Assembly (NCBI RefSeq): GCF_037975215.1
Contig: NZ_CP150239.1
Location: forward strand, 658,001 to 722,000
Source of the DNA: Solibacillus sp. FSL R5-0449
Lineage (GTDB): Bacteria > Bacillota > Bacilli > Bacillales_A > Planococcaceae
Length of the DNA stretch: 64,000 nt
Direction of reading: 5' to 3'
The notes beneath the pieces are model-generated. The model saw only the letters and a program-made list of their open reading frames with translations, did not search any database and was not told where the DNA came from. This document shows, piece after piece, positions 56,166-64,000 of this stretch. Each line of letters opens with the position of its first letter. Position 1 is the first letter of the stretch. The translations under genes were made by a program, and so were the position numbers.

Positions 56166-57208
56166 TTAAAATTGGACATAAAGAAATAGGTAGTCATACT
56201 AAGCCGTTTATTATTGCGGAAATGTCAGGAAATCACAATCAATCGCTTGATCGTGCACTACGATTAGTAGAGTTAGCTGCCGAAGCAGGCGTCGATGCTT
56301 TAAAATTACAAACTTATACACCAGATACAATTACATTAGATGTTCACTCAGGTGAATTTTATATCGAAGATGATCAAAATCTTTGGAAAGGTAATTCTCT
56401 TTATAATTTATATAAAGAAGCTCACACTCCATGGGAATGGCATAAAGCTATTTTTGATAAAGCTGCAGAACTAGGATTACTAGCATTTAGTTCTCCTTTT
56501 GATGAAACAGCTGTAGATTTTTTAGAAACATTAAATGTTCCTGCATATAAAATTGCCTCTTTTGAAAATGTTGATTTACCACTTATTCGGAAAGTGGCAC
56601 GAACTGGTAAACCTACAATTATTTCAACTGGAATGGCAACTGCAGCCGAACTTGATGAAGCAGTTAAAACTTTCCGGAAAGAAGGTAATAACCAGCTCAT
56701 TCTTTTAAAATGTACAAGTACTTATCCAGCTACACCTTTAAACTCTAACTTAGCAACTATCCCACATATGCGTGAATTATTTGGTACGGAAATTGGTTTA
56801 TCAGATCATACAATGGGCGTTGGTGTTTCTGTCGCAGCTGTTACACTAGGCGCTACAGTAATAGAAAAGCACTTTACTACAGCACGTGCGGATGGTGGGG
56901 TAGACTCAGCATTCTCAATGGAACCACATGAACTAAAAATGCTTGTAGAGGAAACAGAGCGAGCTTGGCAAAGTTTAGGACATATTCAATATGGACCGAC
57001 AGATGCAGAAAAAGATTCTACTAAGTTCCGTCGTTCATTATATATTGGGGAAGATTTAAAAGCAGGTGACATTTTAACAAAGGATAATTTACGAAATGTT
57101 CGGCCTGGATTAGGTTTACCCACAAAATATTATGATCTAGTGTTAGGTAAGGAGATTAAACATAATGTGAAAAAAGGGACTCCCCTCAGTTGGGACCTTT
57201 TAATATAA
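56162..57208 (+). CDS. pseI: Pseudaminic acid synthase PseI
   Basis: 348 residues. A NeuB-type TIM barrel (about 1-275), with AEMSGNHNQSLDRAL, DALKLQTYTPDTITLD, CTSTYPATPLNSNL and LSDHTMG, is followed by a C-terminal SAF (antifreeze-like) domain (about 285-345, RSLYIGEDLKAGDILTKDN). It condenses the hexose with phosphoenolpyruvate. The gene ends in TAA, then decayed sequence lies before pseC. Confidence 0.95.
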   Translation: MIKIGHKEIGSHTKPFIIAEMSGNHNQSLDRALRLVELAAEAGVDALKLQTYTPDTITLDVHSGEFYIEDDQNLWKGNSLYNLYKEAHTPWEWHKAIFDKAAELGLLAFSSPFDETAVDFLETLNVPAYKIASFENVDLPLIRKVARTGKPTIISTGMATAAELDEAVKTFRKEGNNQLILLKCTSTYPATPLNSNLATIPHMRELFGTEIGLSDHTMGVGVSVAAVTLGATVIEKHFTTARADGGVDSAFSMEPHELKMLVEETERAWQSLGHIQYGPTDAEKDSTKFRRSLYIGEDLKAGDILTKDNLRNVRPGLGLPTKYYDLVLGKEIKHNVKKGTPLSWDLLI

Positions 57209-57229
57209 ATGTATTTAAGCTAATTGTGG

Positions 57230-57530
57230 CGGCGAATTAAATTCTACAGAAATTAATGAATTAATGGGTAATGAAGTCTATATCGACATATTTAGATTTA
57301 CTCTAACCTTGAAAAAGTCAAGTAGAAGGAAAATACTTTAAAAGACTTTGGGGTGAAGGCAGATCTTATACAATAATTGAACTTAATATCCTAAATAAAG
57401 CATATCTACTGAATATTCTTTAGAAACAATAATTCAATCAAGCAAAATTGAAAAAGAAAAACAAATTATTTTGGATTGGATATCTGAGAATAGATTATAT
57501 TTACATCATAGTTTGGAGCGAATTAAATGA
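57230..57530 (+). pseudogene. Frameshifted gene remnant before pseC
   Basis: Three frames carry coding-like pieces in order: ELNSTEINELMGNEVYIDIF, then KYFKRLWGEGRSYTIIELN, then TEYSLETIIQSSKIEKEKQ to LYLHHSLERIK and a stop. At least two frameshifts separate them. The final TGA (57528-57530) overlaps the pseC ATG as ATGA, a layout typical of coupled operon genes. I take it as the tail of a lost gene of unknown family. No intact start remains. Confidence 0.65.
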
Positions 57531-58660
57531 CTATCCAAAATTTCATCTCGTATGGTAAACAGAATATAGATGAGGAAGACATCCAAGCAGTAATTGAAAC
57601 CCTTCGTTCACCTTATTTAACACAGGGGCCTAAAATCGCAGAATTTGAAAGTGCTATTGCAGAATATGTTGGTACAAAATATGCGGTTGCTTTTACAAAC
57701 GGCACGGCAGCACTGCATGGGGCGTGCTATGCAGCAGGAATTGGAGTAGGTGATGAAGTAATTACTTCCCCTATAACTTTTGCAGCGAGTGCAAACTGTG
57801 TACGATACGTAGGAGGATCGGTTGTTTTTGCTGATATCGATAAATATACGTATAACATTAATCCGAAAGAAATACGAAAAAAAATAACTTCTGAAACGAA
57901 AGCAATTATTCCTGTAGATTTCACAGGTCAACCAGTTGATATCGATGAAATTATGCAAATTGCTAAAGAACATAATTTAGTAGTAATTGAAGACGGTGCT
58001 CACTCTTTAGGAGCTACATATAAAGAGCGAAAAGTTGGTCAAACAGCTGACATGACAATGTTTAGTTTTCATCCTGTAAAGCCAGTAACAACTGCTGAGG
58101 GGGGAATAATTGTTACAAATAATGAGGAGTTCTACAAAAAATTAATGCAATTTAGAAGCCATGGTATTGAAGCGACACAGTATGCCTCAGAACAAGGAGC
58201 TTGGTATTATGAAATGACAGATTTAGGTTATAACTATCGCATGACAGACATGCAAGCTGCTTTAGGCTTATCACAAATTAAGAAGCTGGATTCATTCATA
58301 GAACGCCGTCAAGAAATTGCAAAAAAATATAATTTAGAATTTCAAAAACATTCACGTGTAACTACACCAAAGCTATTAGTTGAAACAAACTCTGGCTGGC
58401 ATCTATATATACTTCAATTAAACGATTTAAATAGAAAAGAAGTTTTTGATTTAATGCGTGCGGCAAATATAGGGGTACATGTCCATTATATTCCTGTTTA
58501 CTGGCATCCCTATTATCGAAACATCGGTTATGAAAAAGGTTTATGTCCAGTTGCAGAAGCTTGGTATGAAAAAGCGTTAACGCTTCCTATTCACCCTAGT
58601 TTAACGGACGAGCAAATCAATTATATTGTAGATACATTAAAAAGTATTTTAAAGAAATAA
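57527..58660 (+). CDS. pseC: UDP-4-amino-sugar aminotransferase PseC
   Basis: 377 residues of the DegT/DnrJ/EryC1 PLP aminotransferases. FTNGTAALHGACYAAGIG, VIEDGAHSLGATY, the PLP lysine in FSFHPVKPVTTAEGG, and MTDMQAALGLSQ are present. It transfers an amino group to C-4 of the PseB product. In most pse operons pseC follows pseB; here it is last, after a decayed gene, with no good ribosome site of its own (GGAGCG only), in line with former coupling. Confidence 0.93.
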   Translation: MTIQNFISYGKQNIDEEDIQAVIETLRSPYLTQGPKIAEFESAIAEYVGTKYAVAFTNGTAALHGACYAAGIGVGDEVITSPITFAASANCVRYVGGSVVFADIDKYTYNINPKEIRKKITSETKAIIPVDFTGQPVDIDEIMQIAKEHNLVVIEDGAHSLGATYKERKVGQTADMTMFSFHPVKPVTTAEGGIIVTNNEEFYKKLMQFRSHGIEATQYASEQGAWYYEMTDLGYNYRMTDMQAALGLSQIKKLDSFIERRQEIAKKYNLEFQKHSRVTTPKLLVETNSGWHLYILQLNDLNRKEVFDLMRAANIGVHVHYIPVYWHPYYRNIGYEKGLCPVAEAWYEKALTLPIHPSLTDEQINYIVDTLKSILKK

Positions 58661-58665
58661 TCAGG

Positions 58666-58703
58666 GGGACTTCAGTATAAAATACTGAAGTCCTCTCTTT
58701 TTT
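58666..58703 (+). terminator. Terminator of the pse operon
   Basis: GGACTTCAGTAT, three bases, ATACTGAAGTCC, then a T-rich tail. The following gap to 59,068 is AT-rich and holds the SigD-type promoter noted next and nothing else I can support. Confidence 0.9.
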
Positions 58704-58994
58704 GACGATATTAAATATACAAATAAACCCAAATGAAAATTGGCAATATATCGAAAGAATATTTATTATTTTATGATGTGCATAAAACCCATAAGTTTTT
58801 TCGATATTATGAAGAGTCTATCCTTTCAAAGTAATTTTAACAATCGGCATTTACATATTCATGAACAATATAATTAGCAGAGAAAGTTGTACGTAATTAG
58901 CCATTACTCAAAGGTGAAAAATAATAAATGCGTATTGGCTGGTGAGGTAAAACTAAACGTTCCTTATTAAAATCCATACCAATCTATAAAAAAC

Positions 58995-59021
58995 TGAAAT
59001 TCCCTTATTATTGTCCGATAT
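58995..59021 (+). promoter_or_regulatory. SigD-type promoter upstream of flaG-fliD
   Basis: TCCGATAT at 59014-59021 differs by one base from the SigD -10 GCCGATAT. TGAA at 58995, exactly 15 bases before it, is one base off the -35 TAAA. It lies 47 bases before flaG, as expected for a late flagellar operon. Confidence 0.65.
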
Positions 59022-59068
59022 AAATAACAATAATAACGGTTGCATTGAATTGAAGGAGGATGAACAAC

Positions 59069-59452
59069 ATGCGTATTTCAGGAAGTTCAAATTTAGAAGT
59101 GACGAATCAGATAACCTTATCAAATATTACAACAAAGGAATCAGTAGAAAAGTCAGGAAGCGACACTACTACCAGAAAAGAAACGGCAACGATTGAGCCG
59201 ATGTTTCAACTAAAAAATGGCGATGAAACGAAGGCAAAAGTCCAAGAGGCTGTTAATAAGATGAACGAGATGCTCGATGTAAATAACAGTACATCTAAAT
59301 TTATGTTCCACGAAGGTCTTGAACGCTACTATGTTACAGTGGTAAATCGTGATACGGAGGAAGTAGTTAAAGAAATACCTCCTAAAAAATTACTAGATGC
59401 TTTTTATGAAATGCAAAAAATGTTAGGTATGGTTGTAGACGAAAAAATTTAA
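59069..59452 (+). CDS. flaG: FlaG family flagellar protein
   Basis: 127 residues from ATG 59069, eight bases after AAGGAGG; ATG 59060 overlaps the ribosome site. The C-terminal half carries the FlaG domain, with LERYYVTVVNRDTEEVVKEI and PPKKLLDAFYEMQKMLG. FlaG affects filament length in some species. It precedes fliD as in B. subtilis (yvyC). Confidence 0.92.
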   Translation: MRISGSSNLEVTNQITLSNITTKESVEKSGSDTTTRKETATIEPMFQLKNGDETKAKVQEAVNKMNEMLDVNNSTSKFMFHEGLERYYVTVVNRDTEEVVKEIPPKKLLDAFYEMQKMLGMVVDEKI

Positions 59453-59476
59453 GTAGTAACCAGGGAGGAAATATAT

Positions 59477-62008
59477 ATGGTAATGCGAGTTGGTGGATTA
59501 GCATCAGGTATGGATATCGATGCTTTGGTAGAAAAATTAATGAATGCCGAACGGGCACCTTTAAATAAATTGACACAAAAGAAACAAACATATGAATGGC
59601 AACGCGATGCTTATCGTGGTGTAAATACAAAATTAAAAACTTTTGATACGTATATTGCAGATAATTTAGTATTAAAATCCTTAAATTCCAAAACGGCTTC
59701 GACTTCAAATTCTAATCTTGTTAGTGCGACAGCAACAGGTTCAGCAACAGGTTCACTTTCGATTGAAGGGGTTTCACAATTAGCAACTTCAGCACGGGCT
59801 GTAGGAAATCAAGTAAGTGCAGCTGGGTCTACAAAAATGAGCGACTTAATTGGTGGTGGAACTAAAACAATCGAATTGAAAGCAATTAAAGCTGATGGGA
59901 CAATGCCTTCTGAAGCAACGAAAATTGAAATCACTGATGGAATGACGGTTAATCAATTTGTAAGTAAGGTAAATGCGAGTAATGCGGGAGTATCGGCTGT
60001 ATTTGAAAATGGTCGTTTCTCATTTACAGCCAAAAATTCCGGGGATAACAAAGCCGGAGAAGAAATTGAAGTTATGAGTGGGAAAGATATTTTCACGAGT
60101 TTAGGTTTTTTCCAGCAAAAGGATGAATTAGGTAATGTAATCGATAAATTTCAAACAACAGCTGGAAAAAATGCGATTTTCCAAGTAAACGGTATTGCGA
60201 CAGAACGCTCTTCAAATACATTCAGTCTTTCAGGATATAACGTTACATTAAAAGAGACGTTCAATACCACTCAAACAATTGCTGACAAATATAAATCGGC
60301 ACAAAAGGAAATGCAATTGGCGACAGAAAATGAAGCAAACAAAGCTGTAGCTCTCGCAAATGCGCTTTCTGCCTATTATGGAAATGGTACAAGTGATACA
60401 CCAAACTATACGAGCACGCATAACAATATATACAATGCAGCATTTGGAAATACTTTATCATTAACAGAACAAGCAGAATATCGTAAACTAACTACTTCAG
60501 ACTGGAAAAACCTTACGGCTGAAGAATTTGAAACAATCAAATTGGCAAGCTCCAATAGTAAAGAAGATGTAATAGCAGTAATAGATGCAAGTAGCTTATC
60601 AGATGAATCGAAAACAAAATTAAAAGCGTTATCTGCAGAAAAAATGTCAACAGTCTACAATACTTCAGAAAATGAATTTAGTCATTTTAAAGTACAGGCA
60701 GATTATGTTTCATATGGCGGCTCAAAATTAAAGGATTTATCGGGTGATGCTATTACTGCTTTAAAAGGTTTAACAATAGATGAAACAACCGAATTAAGTG
60801 CAATTCGTACATCTATAGATGAAAATGGATATTTCTCTGATGAACTAAAGTCAGCTTTAAAGTCATTGGATAAAGAAACGCTAACGTCCTTACAAAACTT
60901 AGATGCGACAACTTTGAATGAATATGCTGAAAAAGCGCAGTCTGATGAATTAAAGTCTAACTACAGTAAATTAGGGGATGCAAAAATTTTAGAAGTGTTT
61001 GCAGATCCTTCAAAAGTTTCTTCATTAACAGATGAACAACAAGCAATTTGGAATGGCTTATCTGGAACTGAGCAAACAGCATTTAAAAATCTTGCAGACC
61101 AAAACCAATTACGTTCTGCTTATAATACTGCCAAAGCTGAAGATGTTGCGGCGGATGAACGATTGGCAAATGCAGAAAATTCTTTAAACACGGCAAAGGC
61201 AGATGCTCAAAACGAAGGAGTACTTAATGGGGACGGTACGGTTAAAGATGATTTAGTGAATGCAGCGCCATCAGCTCAGTCGGTATCCTTGTCATCCACT
61301 ACAAACGTAGACGAAATGATGAATAAAATTAAAGAATTTGTAACGACATATAACGGTCTTATTAAAGATTTAAATGATCAAACAAAAGAAACTAAATATC
61401 GTGATTATGCACCACTAACTGCTGAGCAGAAAAACGATATGGAAGAAAGTGAAATTAAGCTTTGGGAAGAAAAAGCGAAAAGTGGTTTACTTCGAAATGA
61501 TTCGTTAGTGCGTAATGGCTTATCGAATATGCGCTCGCTAATTTATCAATCGAATCCTGGATTAGAGGGTTCTAAATATAACACTCTATTTAATGTGGGG
61601 ATTACGACATCTAAAAGCTATAATGATGGCGGAACACTAGAAATTGATGAAGCGAAGTTAAGAAAAGCAATAGAGGAAGATCCAGATGCAGTAGAGCGAT
61701 TATTTAAAAATAGTGGTGGGCAAAAGTCGGATCCTGCTTATGGTGGTTCAGATACTCGTGGCTATCTTGAAAAACTACGTGAATCTATGAAATCATTAGA
61801 AGTTAATATAGATAAAAAAGCTGGTCGTTCTACAATGACAGATGCACAATATGCAATTGGTAAAAGCTTGATTGATAACGAAAAGCGAATTGATACATGG
61901 CAAAGTAAATTGAAAAATATTGAAGCCAGATACTGGAAACAATTTACAGCTATGGAGACAGCAATCAATAAAGCGAATCAACAGTCTTCTATGTTCATGC
62001 AAGGATAA
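59477..62008 (+). CDS. fliD: Filament cap protein FliD, enlarged
   Basis: 843 residues, against about 500 in B. subtilis. The FliD_N domain (about 5-105) has RVGGLASGMDIDALVEKLMN. The FliD_C domain returns at about 615-840 with FVTTYNGLIKDLNDQT, LNDQTKETKYRDYAPLT and a helical end. Between about 275 and 610 lies a long helix-rich insertion with LSDESKTKLKAL and LDKETLTSLQNLDATTLNEY style repeats. The cap guides flagellin folding; the insertion is probably surface-exposed and could act in adhesion. GGGAGGAAAT precedes the ATG. Confidence 0.93.
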   Translation: MVMRVGGLASGMDIDALVEKLMNAERAPLNKLTQKKQTYEWQRDAYRGVNTKLKTFDTYIADNLVLKSLNSKTASTSNSNLVSATATGSATGSLSIEGVSQLATSARAVGNQVSAAGSTKMSDLIGGGTKTIELKAIKADGTMPSEATKIEITDGMTVNQFVSKVNASNAGVSAVFENGRFSFTAKNSGDNKAGEEIEVMSGKDIFTSLGFFQQKDELGNVIDKFQTTAGKNAIFQVNGIATERSSNTFSLSGYNVTLKETFNTTQTIADKYKSAQKEMQLATENEANKAVALANALSAYYGNGTSDTPNYTSTHNNIYNAAFGNTLSLTEQAEYRKLTTSDWKNLTAEEFETIKLASSNSKEDVIAVIDASSLSDESKTKLKALSAEKMSTVYNTSENEFSHFKVQADYVSYGGSKLKDLSGDAITALKGLTIDETTELSAIRTSIDENGYFSDELKSALKSLDKETLTSLQNLDATTLNEYAEKAQSDELKSNYSKLGDAKILEVFADPSKVSSLTDEQQAIWNGLSGTEQTAFKNLADQNQLRSAYNTAKAEDVAADERLANAENSLNTAKADAQNEGVLNGDGTVKDDLVNAAPSAQSVSLSSTTNVDEMMNKIKEFVTTYNGLIKDLNDQTKETKYRDYAPLTAEQKNDMEESEIKLWEEKAKSGLLRNDSLVRNGLSNMRSLIYQSNPGLEGSKYNTLFNVGITTSKSYNDGGTLEIDEAKLRKAIEEDPDAVERLFKNSGGQKSDPAYGGSDTRGYLEKLRESMKSLEVNIDKKAGRSTMTDAQYAIGKSLIDNEKRIDTWQSKLKNIEARYWKQFTAMETAINKANQQSSMFMQG

Positions 62009-62025
62009 TAGTTGGAGATGAGTTT

Positions 62026-62385
62026 ATGGAAAATATACAGCAGTTACTGCAAATCTCAGCAAAACTTTACCAACATTTGGTAGTCCTTCCGGAGGGGGAA
62101 CAGAGAGATGCTTATATCGATAAAACGAATGACTTATTAGATGAGCGGGGTATTATCATTGAAAAGATGCAACGTGATGGTTTTCAAGTTGATATGCAAC
62201 AGAAATCCCATGCCATGCTAGTTGAGTTAGATAAAGGAATTCGCGAGCGTTTAAATAGTAATATGAAAGTAATTAAGAACGATTTAAAAGATCTGCAATA
62301 TTCGAAAAAAAATGAGCAACAATATATGAATCCGTATGCAAATGTTCAAGTCATGGACGGTCGCTATTATGATAAAAAGAAGTAA
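62026..62385 (+). CDS. FliT-like flagellar chaperone
   Basis: 119 residues, helical and charged, with LNSNMKVIKNDLKDLQYSKK and a tail ending in GRYYDKKK. It sits between fliD and fliS, where B. subtilis carries fliT (yvyD/fliT region), so it is the likely FliD export chaperone. Sequence conservation in this family is low. GTTGGAGATG precedes the ATG. Confidence 0.75.
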   Translation: MENIQQLLQISAKLYQHLVVLPEGEQRDAYIDKTNDLLDERGIIIEKMQRDGFQVDMQQKSHAMLVELDKGIRERLNSNMKVIKNDLKDLQYSKKNEQQYMNPYANVQVMDGRYYDKKK

Positions 62386-62414
62386 TACTAACAGCAATAA
62401 AAGGAGTGTCAACA

Positions 62415-62819
62415 TTGACAACACAAACAAATGCTTTCAACGCATACAAACAAAACAGTGTGACAACTGCTTCCCCTGGGGAACTAACGCTAATGTTATA
62501 TAACGGGTGCTTAAAGTTTTTGAATAAAGCGAAGCAGTCTATTACCGATAAAAATATAGAAGAGCGCAACCATTATATCCAGAGATCACAAGCAATTATT
62601 GGAGAATTAATGTCTACACTTAATATGGACATCGAAATTTCAAAACAAATGTTACCGCTATATGGATATATGAATCGTCGTCTTACGGAAGCAAACATCA
62701 AAAACGACCCTTCAATCATCACAGAAGTCGAAGGCCTAGTAACAGAATTCCGTGACACATGGAAAGAAGTTATCAAAATTACTCGCCAGCAGCAATACGG
62801 TACAGCTGGACAAGTATAA
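62415..62819 (+). CDS. fliS: Flagellin export chaperone FliS
   Basis: 134 residues from TTG 62415, eight bases after AAAGGAG; the GTG at 62406 overlaps that site. NAFNAYKQNSVTTASPGELT, LMLYNGCLKFLNKAKQSI and YGYMNRRLTEANIKND are the FliS signature. It binds the flagellin C-terminus before export. Last gene of the flaG-fliD-fliT-fliS operon. Confidence 0.95.
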   Translation: MTTQTNAFNAYKQNSVTTASPGELTLMLYNGCLKFLNKAKQSITDKNIEERNHYIQRSQAIIGELMSTLNMDIEISKQMLPLYGYMNRRLTEANIKNDPSIITEVEGLVTEFRDTWKEVIKITRQQQYGTAGQV

Positions 62820-62830
62820 AATATAAATAC

Positions 62831-62877
62831 AGAAGCCGATGTGAGGAGTTTTTAATCTTCCTACATCGGCTTTTTTA
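62831..62877 (+). terminator. Terminator after fliS
   Basis: AAGCCGATGTGAGGA pairs with TTCCTACATCGGCTT (imperfect), then six T. Confidence 0.85.
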
Positions 62878-63204
62878 ATTATAACTTTTCTCTCAAATTT
62901 CCACTTCTTAATTTATAAAATTTAAAATAGTCAAAATAGTATTGATTATATTGTACTATTTTGTATAATGTAAATAATTAGCAAATTTTGCTTGATACCA
63001 TTTGGTTTAGTTTAACCATACATAACCAATGGACCTACATAAATCTAAAAACATCCTACGAACTTCAGCATCAATAAATTAATATTCGCCTTTTGCTAAA
63101 TAGAAAACGGTAATATTAAACCCCTAGATGCCACTATACTCCAAGATTCCAAAACTTTCATCCGTTTTCCTAATACATAATAATTCGTTTAGTCATCTAT
63201 TCAA

Positions 63205-63415
63205 CTTTGTTCCGTTGCGGTATTGTTTTTGGCTGGAAAATTCTATTACTTTTATTCATCGAAGAAAGCGGTTACCAAATTAAGCTAACCGTAAAGGGGG
63301 TGAGTGAGTATGTGAAATGGCAAAATAAAAAACCCCAAGTGAAGATCCTGCATAGACATCACCTGAGGTTTGGACGCCGGAGTATACCGACATATTATAA
63401 GTATACTCCTTTTTA
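63205..63415. ncRNA. Possible type I toxin-antitoxin-like convergent RNA locus
   Basis: On the plus strand a CGGTTA/TAACCG hairpin (about 63269-63291) and a second hairpin (63330-63371, AAACC...GGTTT) precede a terminator at 63379-63415. On the minus strand the second hairpin is itself followed by a T-run (63322-63332), and TATAAT lies on that strand at about 63393-63398. Two converging RNAs would overlap by tens of bases, as in TxpA/RatA. Any toxin frame is poor; a short hydrophobic frame starts at 63207. Low certainty. Confidence 0.35.
63379..63415 (+). terminator. Terminator of the convergent RNA locus before comK
   Basis: GGAGTATA and TATACTCC form the stem, followed by five T. Confidence 0.75.
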
Positions 63416-63453
63416 CTGAAAATGATAACTATAAATTGGAAGGAGTATGGAAA

Positions 63454-63996
63454 ATGTATAGAAATTCCTTGTATGATGCCTGTGTATTAAAGCCTGAATT
63501 TGATCAGCTTAATAATCTTTATACGCTAATGATTACTCCGAATAGTTATAAAAAAGTCCCGTTCACTCCGATGCAATTCCTGGATATGGAGCTGAAACAA
63601 TATGGTTCAAGCTTAAAAGGGGCGAAGGAAGCGGCAAAAGCGGTCCTTAAGTCCAATTCGGTCAACCCGATTATGATTCCGAGGACTCCGCTTGTTCATA
63701 TTTGGTTTCCGACAGAGGCGATGCGCAATAGTGAGAATTGTATGTACTTTGCATTGCATCATGTCGAAGATGTTAAACCGTATACGGAAAATCATTCTAT
63801 TGCCGTTTTAATGAATTACGAAGAAATAATAGTTCCTGTACCGCATAGTAAACTGAAAAAACAATGGAGTAAGGCGAAAGATTACTTATCGACTGCCTTA
63901 TTAAAACAATTTTACAAGGATCCTTTATATTCCAAAGCCGAGCAACAAATAATGTTAAAATGTGCAGAACTAAATGAACCATATGTAATCAATTAA
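63454..63996 (+). CDS. comK: Competence transcription factor ComK family
   Basis: 180 residues from ATG 63454, eight bases after AAGGAGTATGG-type site; a longer frame from 63370 runs through the terminator before it and is rejected. ComK blocks are recognisable: NPIMIPRTPLVHIWFPT, MYFALHHVEDV (compare WISHVHV in B. subtilis ComK) and EIIVPVPHSKLKKQWSKAK. ComK activates late competence genes such as comFA and comFC, both in this window. The gene is slightly short for the family. Some relatives carry two ComK paralogues, so activity should not be assumed. Confidence 0.85.
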   Translation: MYRNSLYDACVLKPEFDQLNNLYTLMITPNSYKKVPFTPMQFLDMELKQYGSSLKGAKEAAKAVLKSNSVNPIMIPRTPLVHIWFPTEAMRNSENCMYFALHHVEDVKPYTENHSIAVLMNYEEIIVPVPHSKLKKQWSKAKDYLSTALLKQFYKDPLYSKAEQQIMLKCAELNEPYVIN

Positions 63997-64000
63997 TAAG

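Noticed and set aside
57617-57973. A 118-residue minus-strand frame within pseC
   Set aside because: It is a shadow of the conserved aminotransferase gene with improbable composition.
63370-63453. An N-terminal extension of the ComK-family protein
   Set aside because: The extension would be translated through a strong terminator hairpin, while ATG 63454 has a well-placed ribosome site and fits the family length.

Overview
The window is low-GC Firmicute DNA, most like the Planococcaceae/Caryophanaceae branch of Bacillales (Solibacillus or Lysinibacillus type). Two things point there. The block tagO - LCP - yigZ - degS - degU - fakB - comFA - comFC - yvyF - flgM - flgN - flgK - flgL - yviE - fliW - csrA - hag keeps the Bacillus subtilis order. 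The left half carries an S-layer programme: many SLH-domain proteins, SecA2 with SlaP, a CsaB-type pyruvyl transferase, a lipid flippase and an O-antigen-ligase-like protein. No rRNA, tRNA or CRISPR array was seen. Genus assignment is inference from gene content.

Layout. Positions 1-16 kb hold a truncated giant repeat protein, then surface enzymes with SLH anchors: CAP, NlpC/P60, amidase, glucosaminidase and NAGPA-type glycosidase. A Wzy/WaaL-like membrane protein lies among them. At 17-22 kb are a NERD protein and the csaB - glycosyltransferase - MurJ-like operon, which plausibly builds or pyruvylates the wall polysaccharide bound by SLH domains. At 22-28 kb are a TetR regulator, a C-terminal processing protease, BrnQ and two more NlpC/P60 hydrolases. 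At 28-33 kb are slaP-secA2 and tagO. At 33-42 kb are LCP, YigZ, DegS/DegU, a lipoprotein, FakB and the competence genes comFA/comFC. At 41.6-49 kb is the late flagellar operon ending in csrA and flagellin. An IS1182-type element sits in the flagellin terminator (48,978-50,700). At 50.9-58.7 kb is a flagellin glycosylation island: Maf, a small unknown protein and a full pseudaminic-acid set, pseB, pseH, spsF-like, pseG, pseI and pseC. At 59-62.8 kb are flaG, fliD, fliT-like and fliS. The window ends with a ComK-family gene.

How the genes fit together. SecA2/SlaP would export S-layer proteins. CsaB, MurJ-like and Wzy-like would make the polysaccharide those proteins hold on to. SLH-anchored hydrolases remodel the wall, and perfect WalR-type boxes precede two hydrolase genes. 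DegS/DegU, FlgM, FliW and CsrA time flagellin production, and Maf plus pseudaminic acid would glycosylate flagellin.

The most unusual signal is non-coding. Six intergenic regions hold about 67 copies of a short core (GTAGAA, with GTGGAA and TTAGAA variants) spaced almost exactly 21 bp apart, two helical turns, separated by unlike spacers. Four of the six lie between convergent genes. I know of no described element that matches. Other notable items are nine near-identical 75-bp repeats after flgL that copy the end of flgL, a 27-bp terminator duplication around the IS, a decayed gene whose stop overlaps the pseC start, and a type I toxin-antitoxin-like RNA layout before comK.
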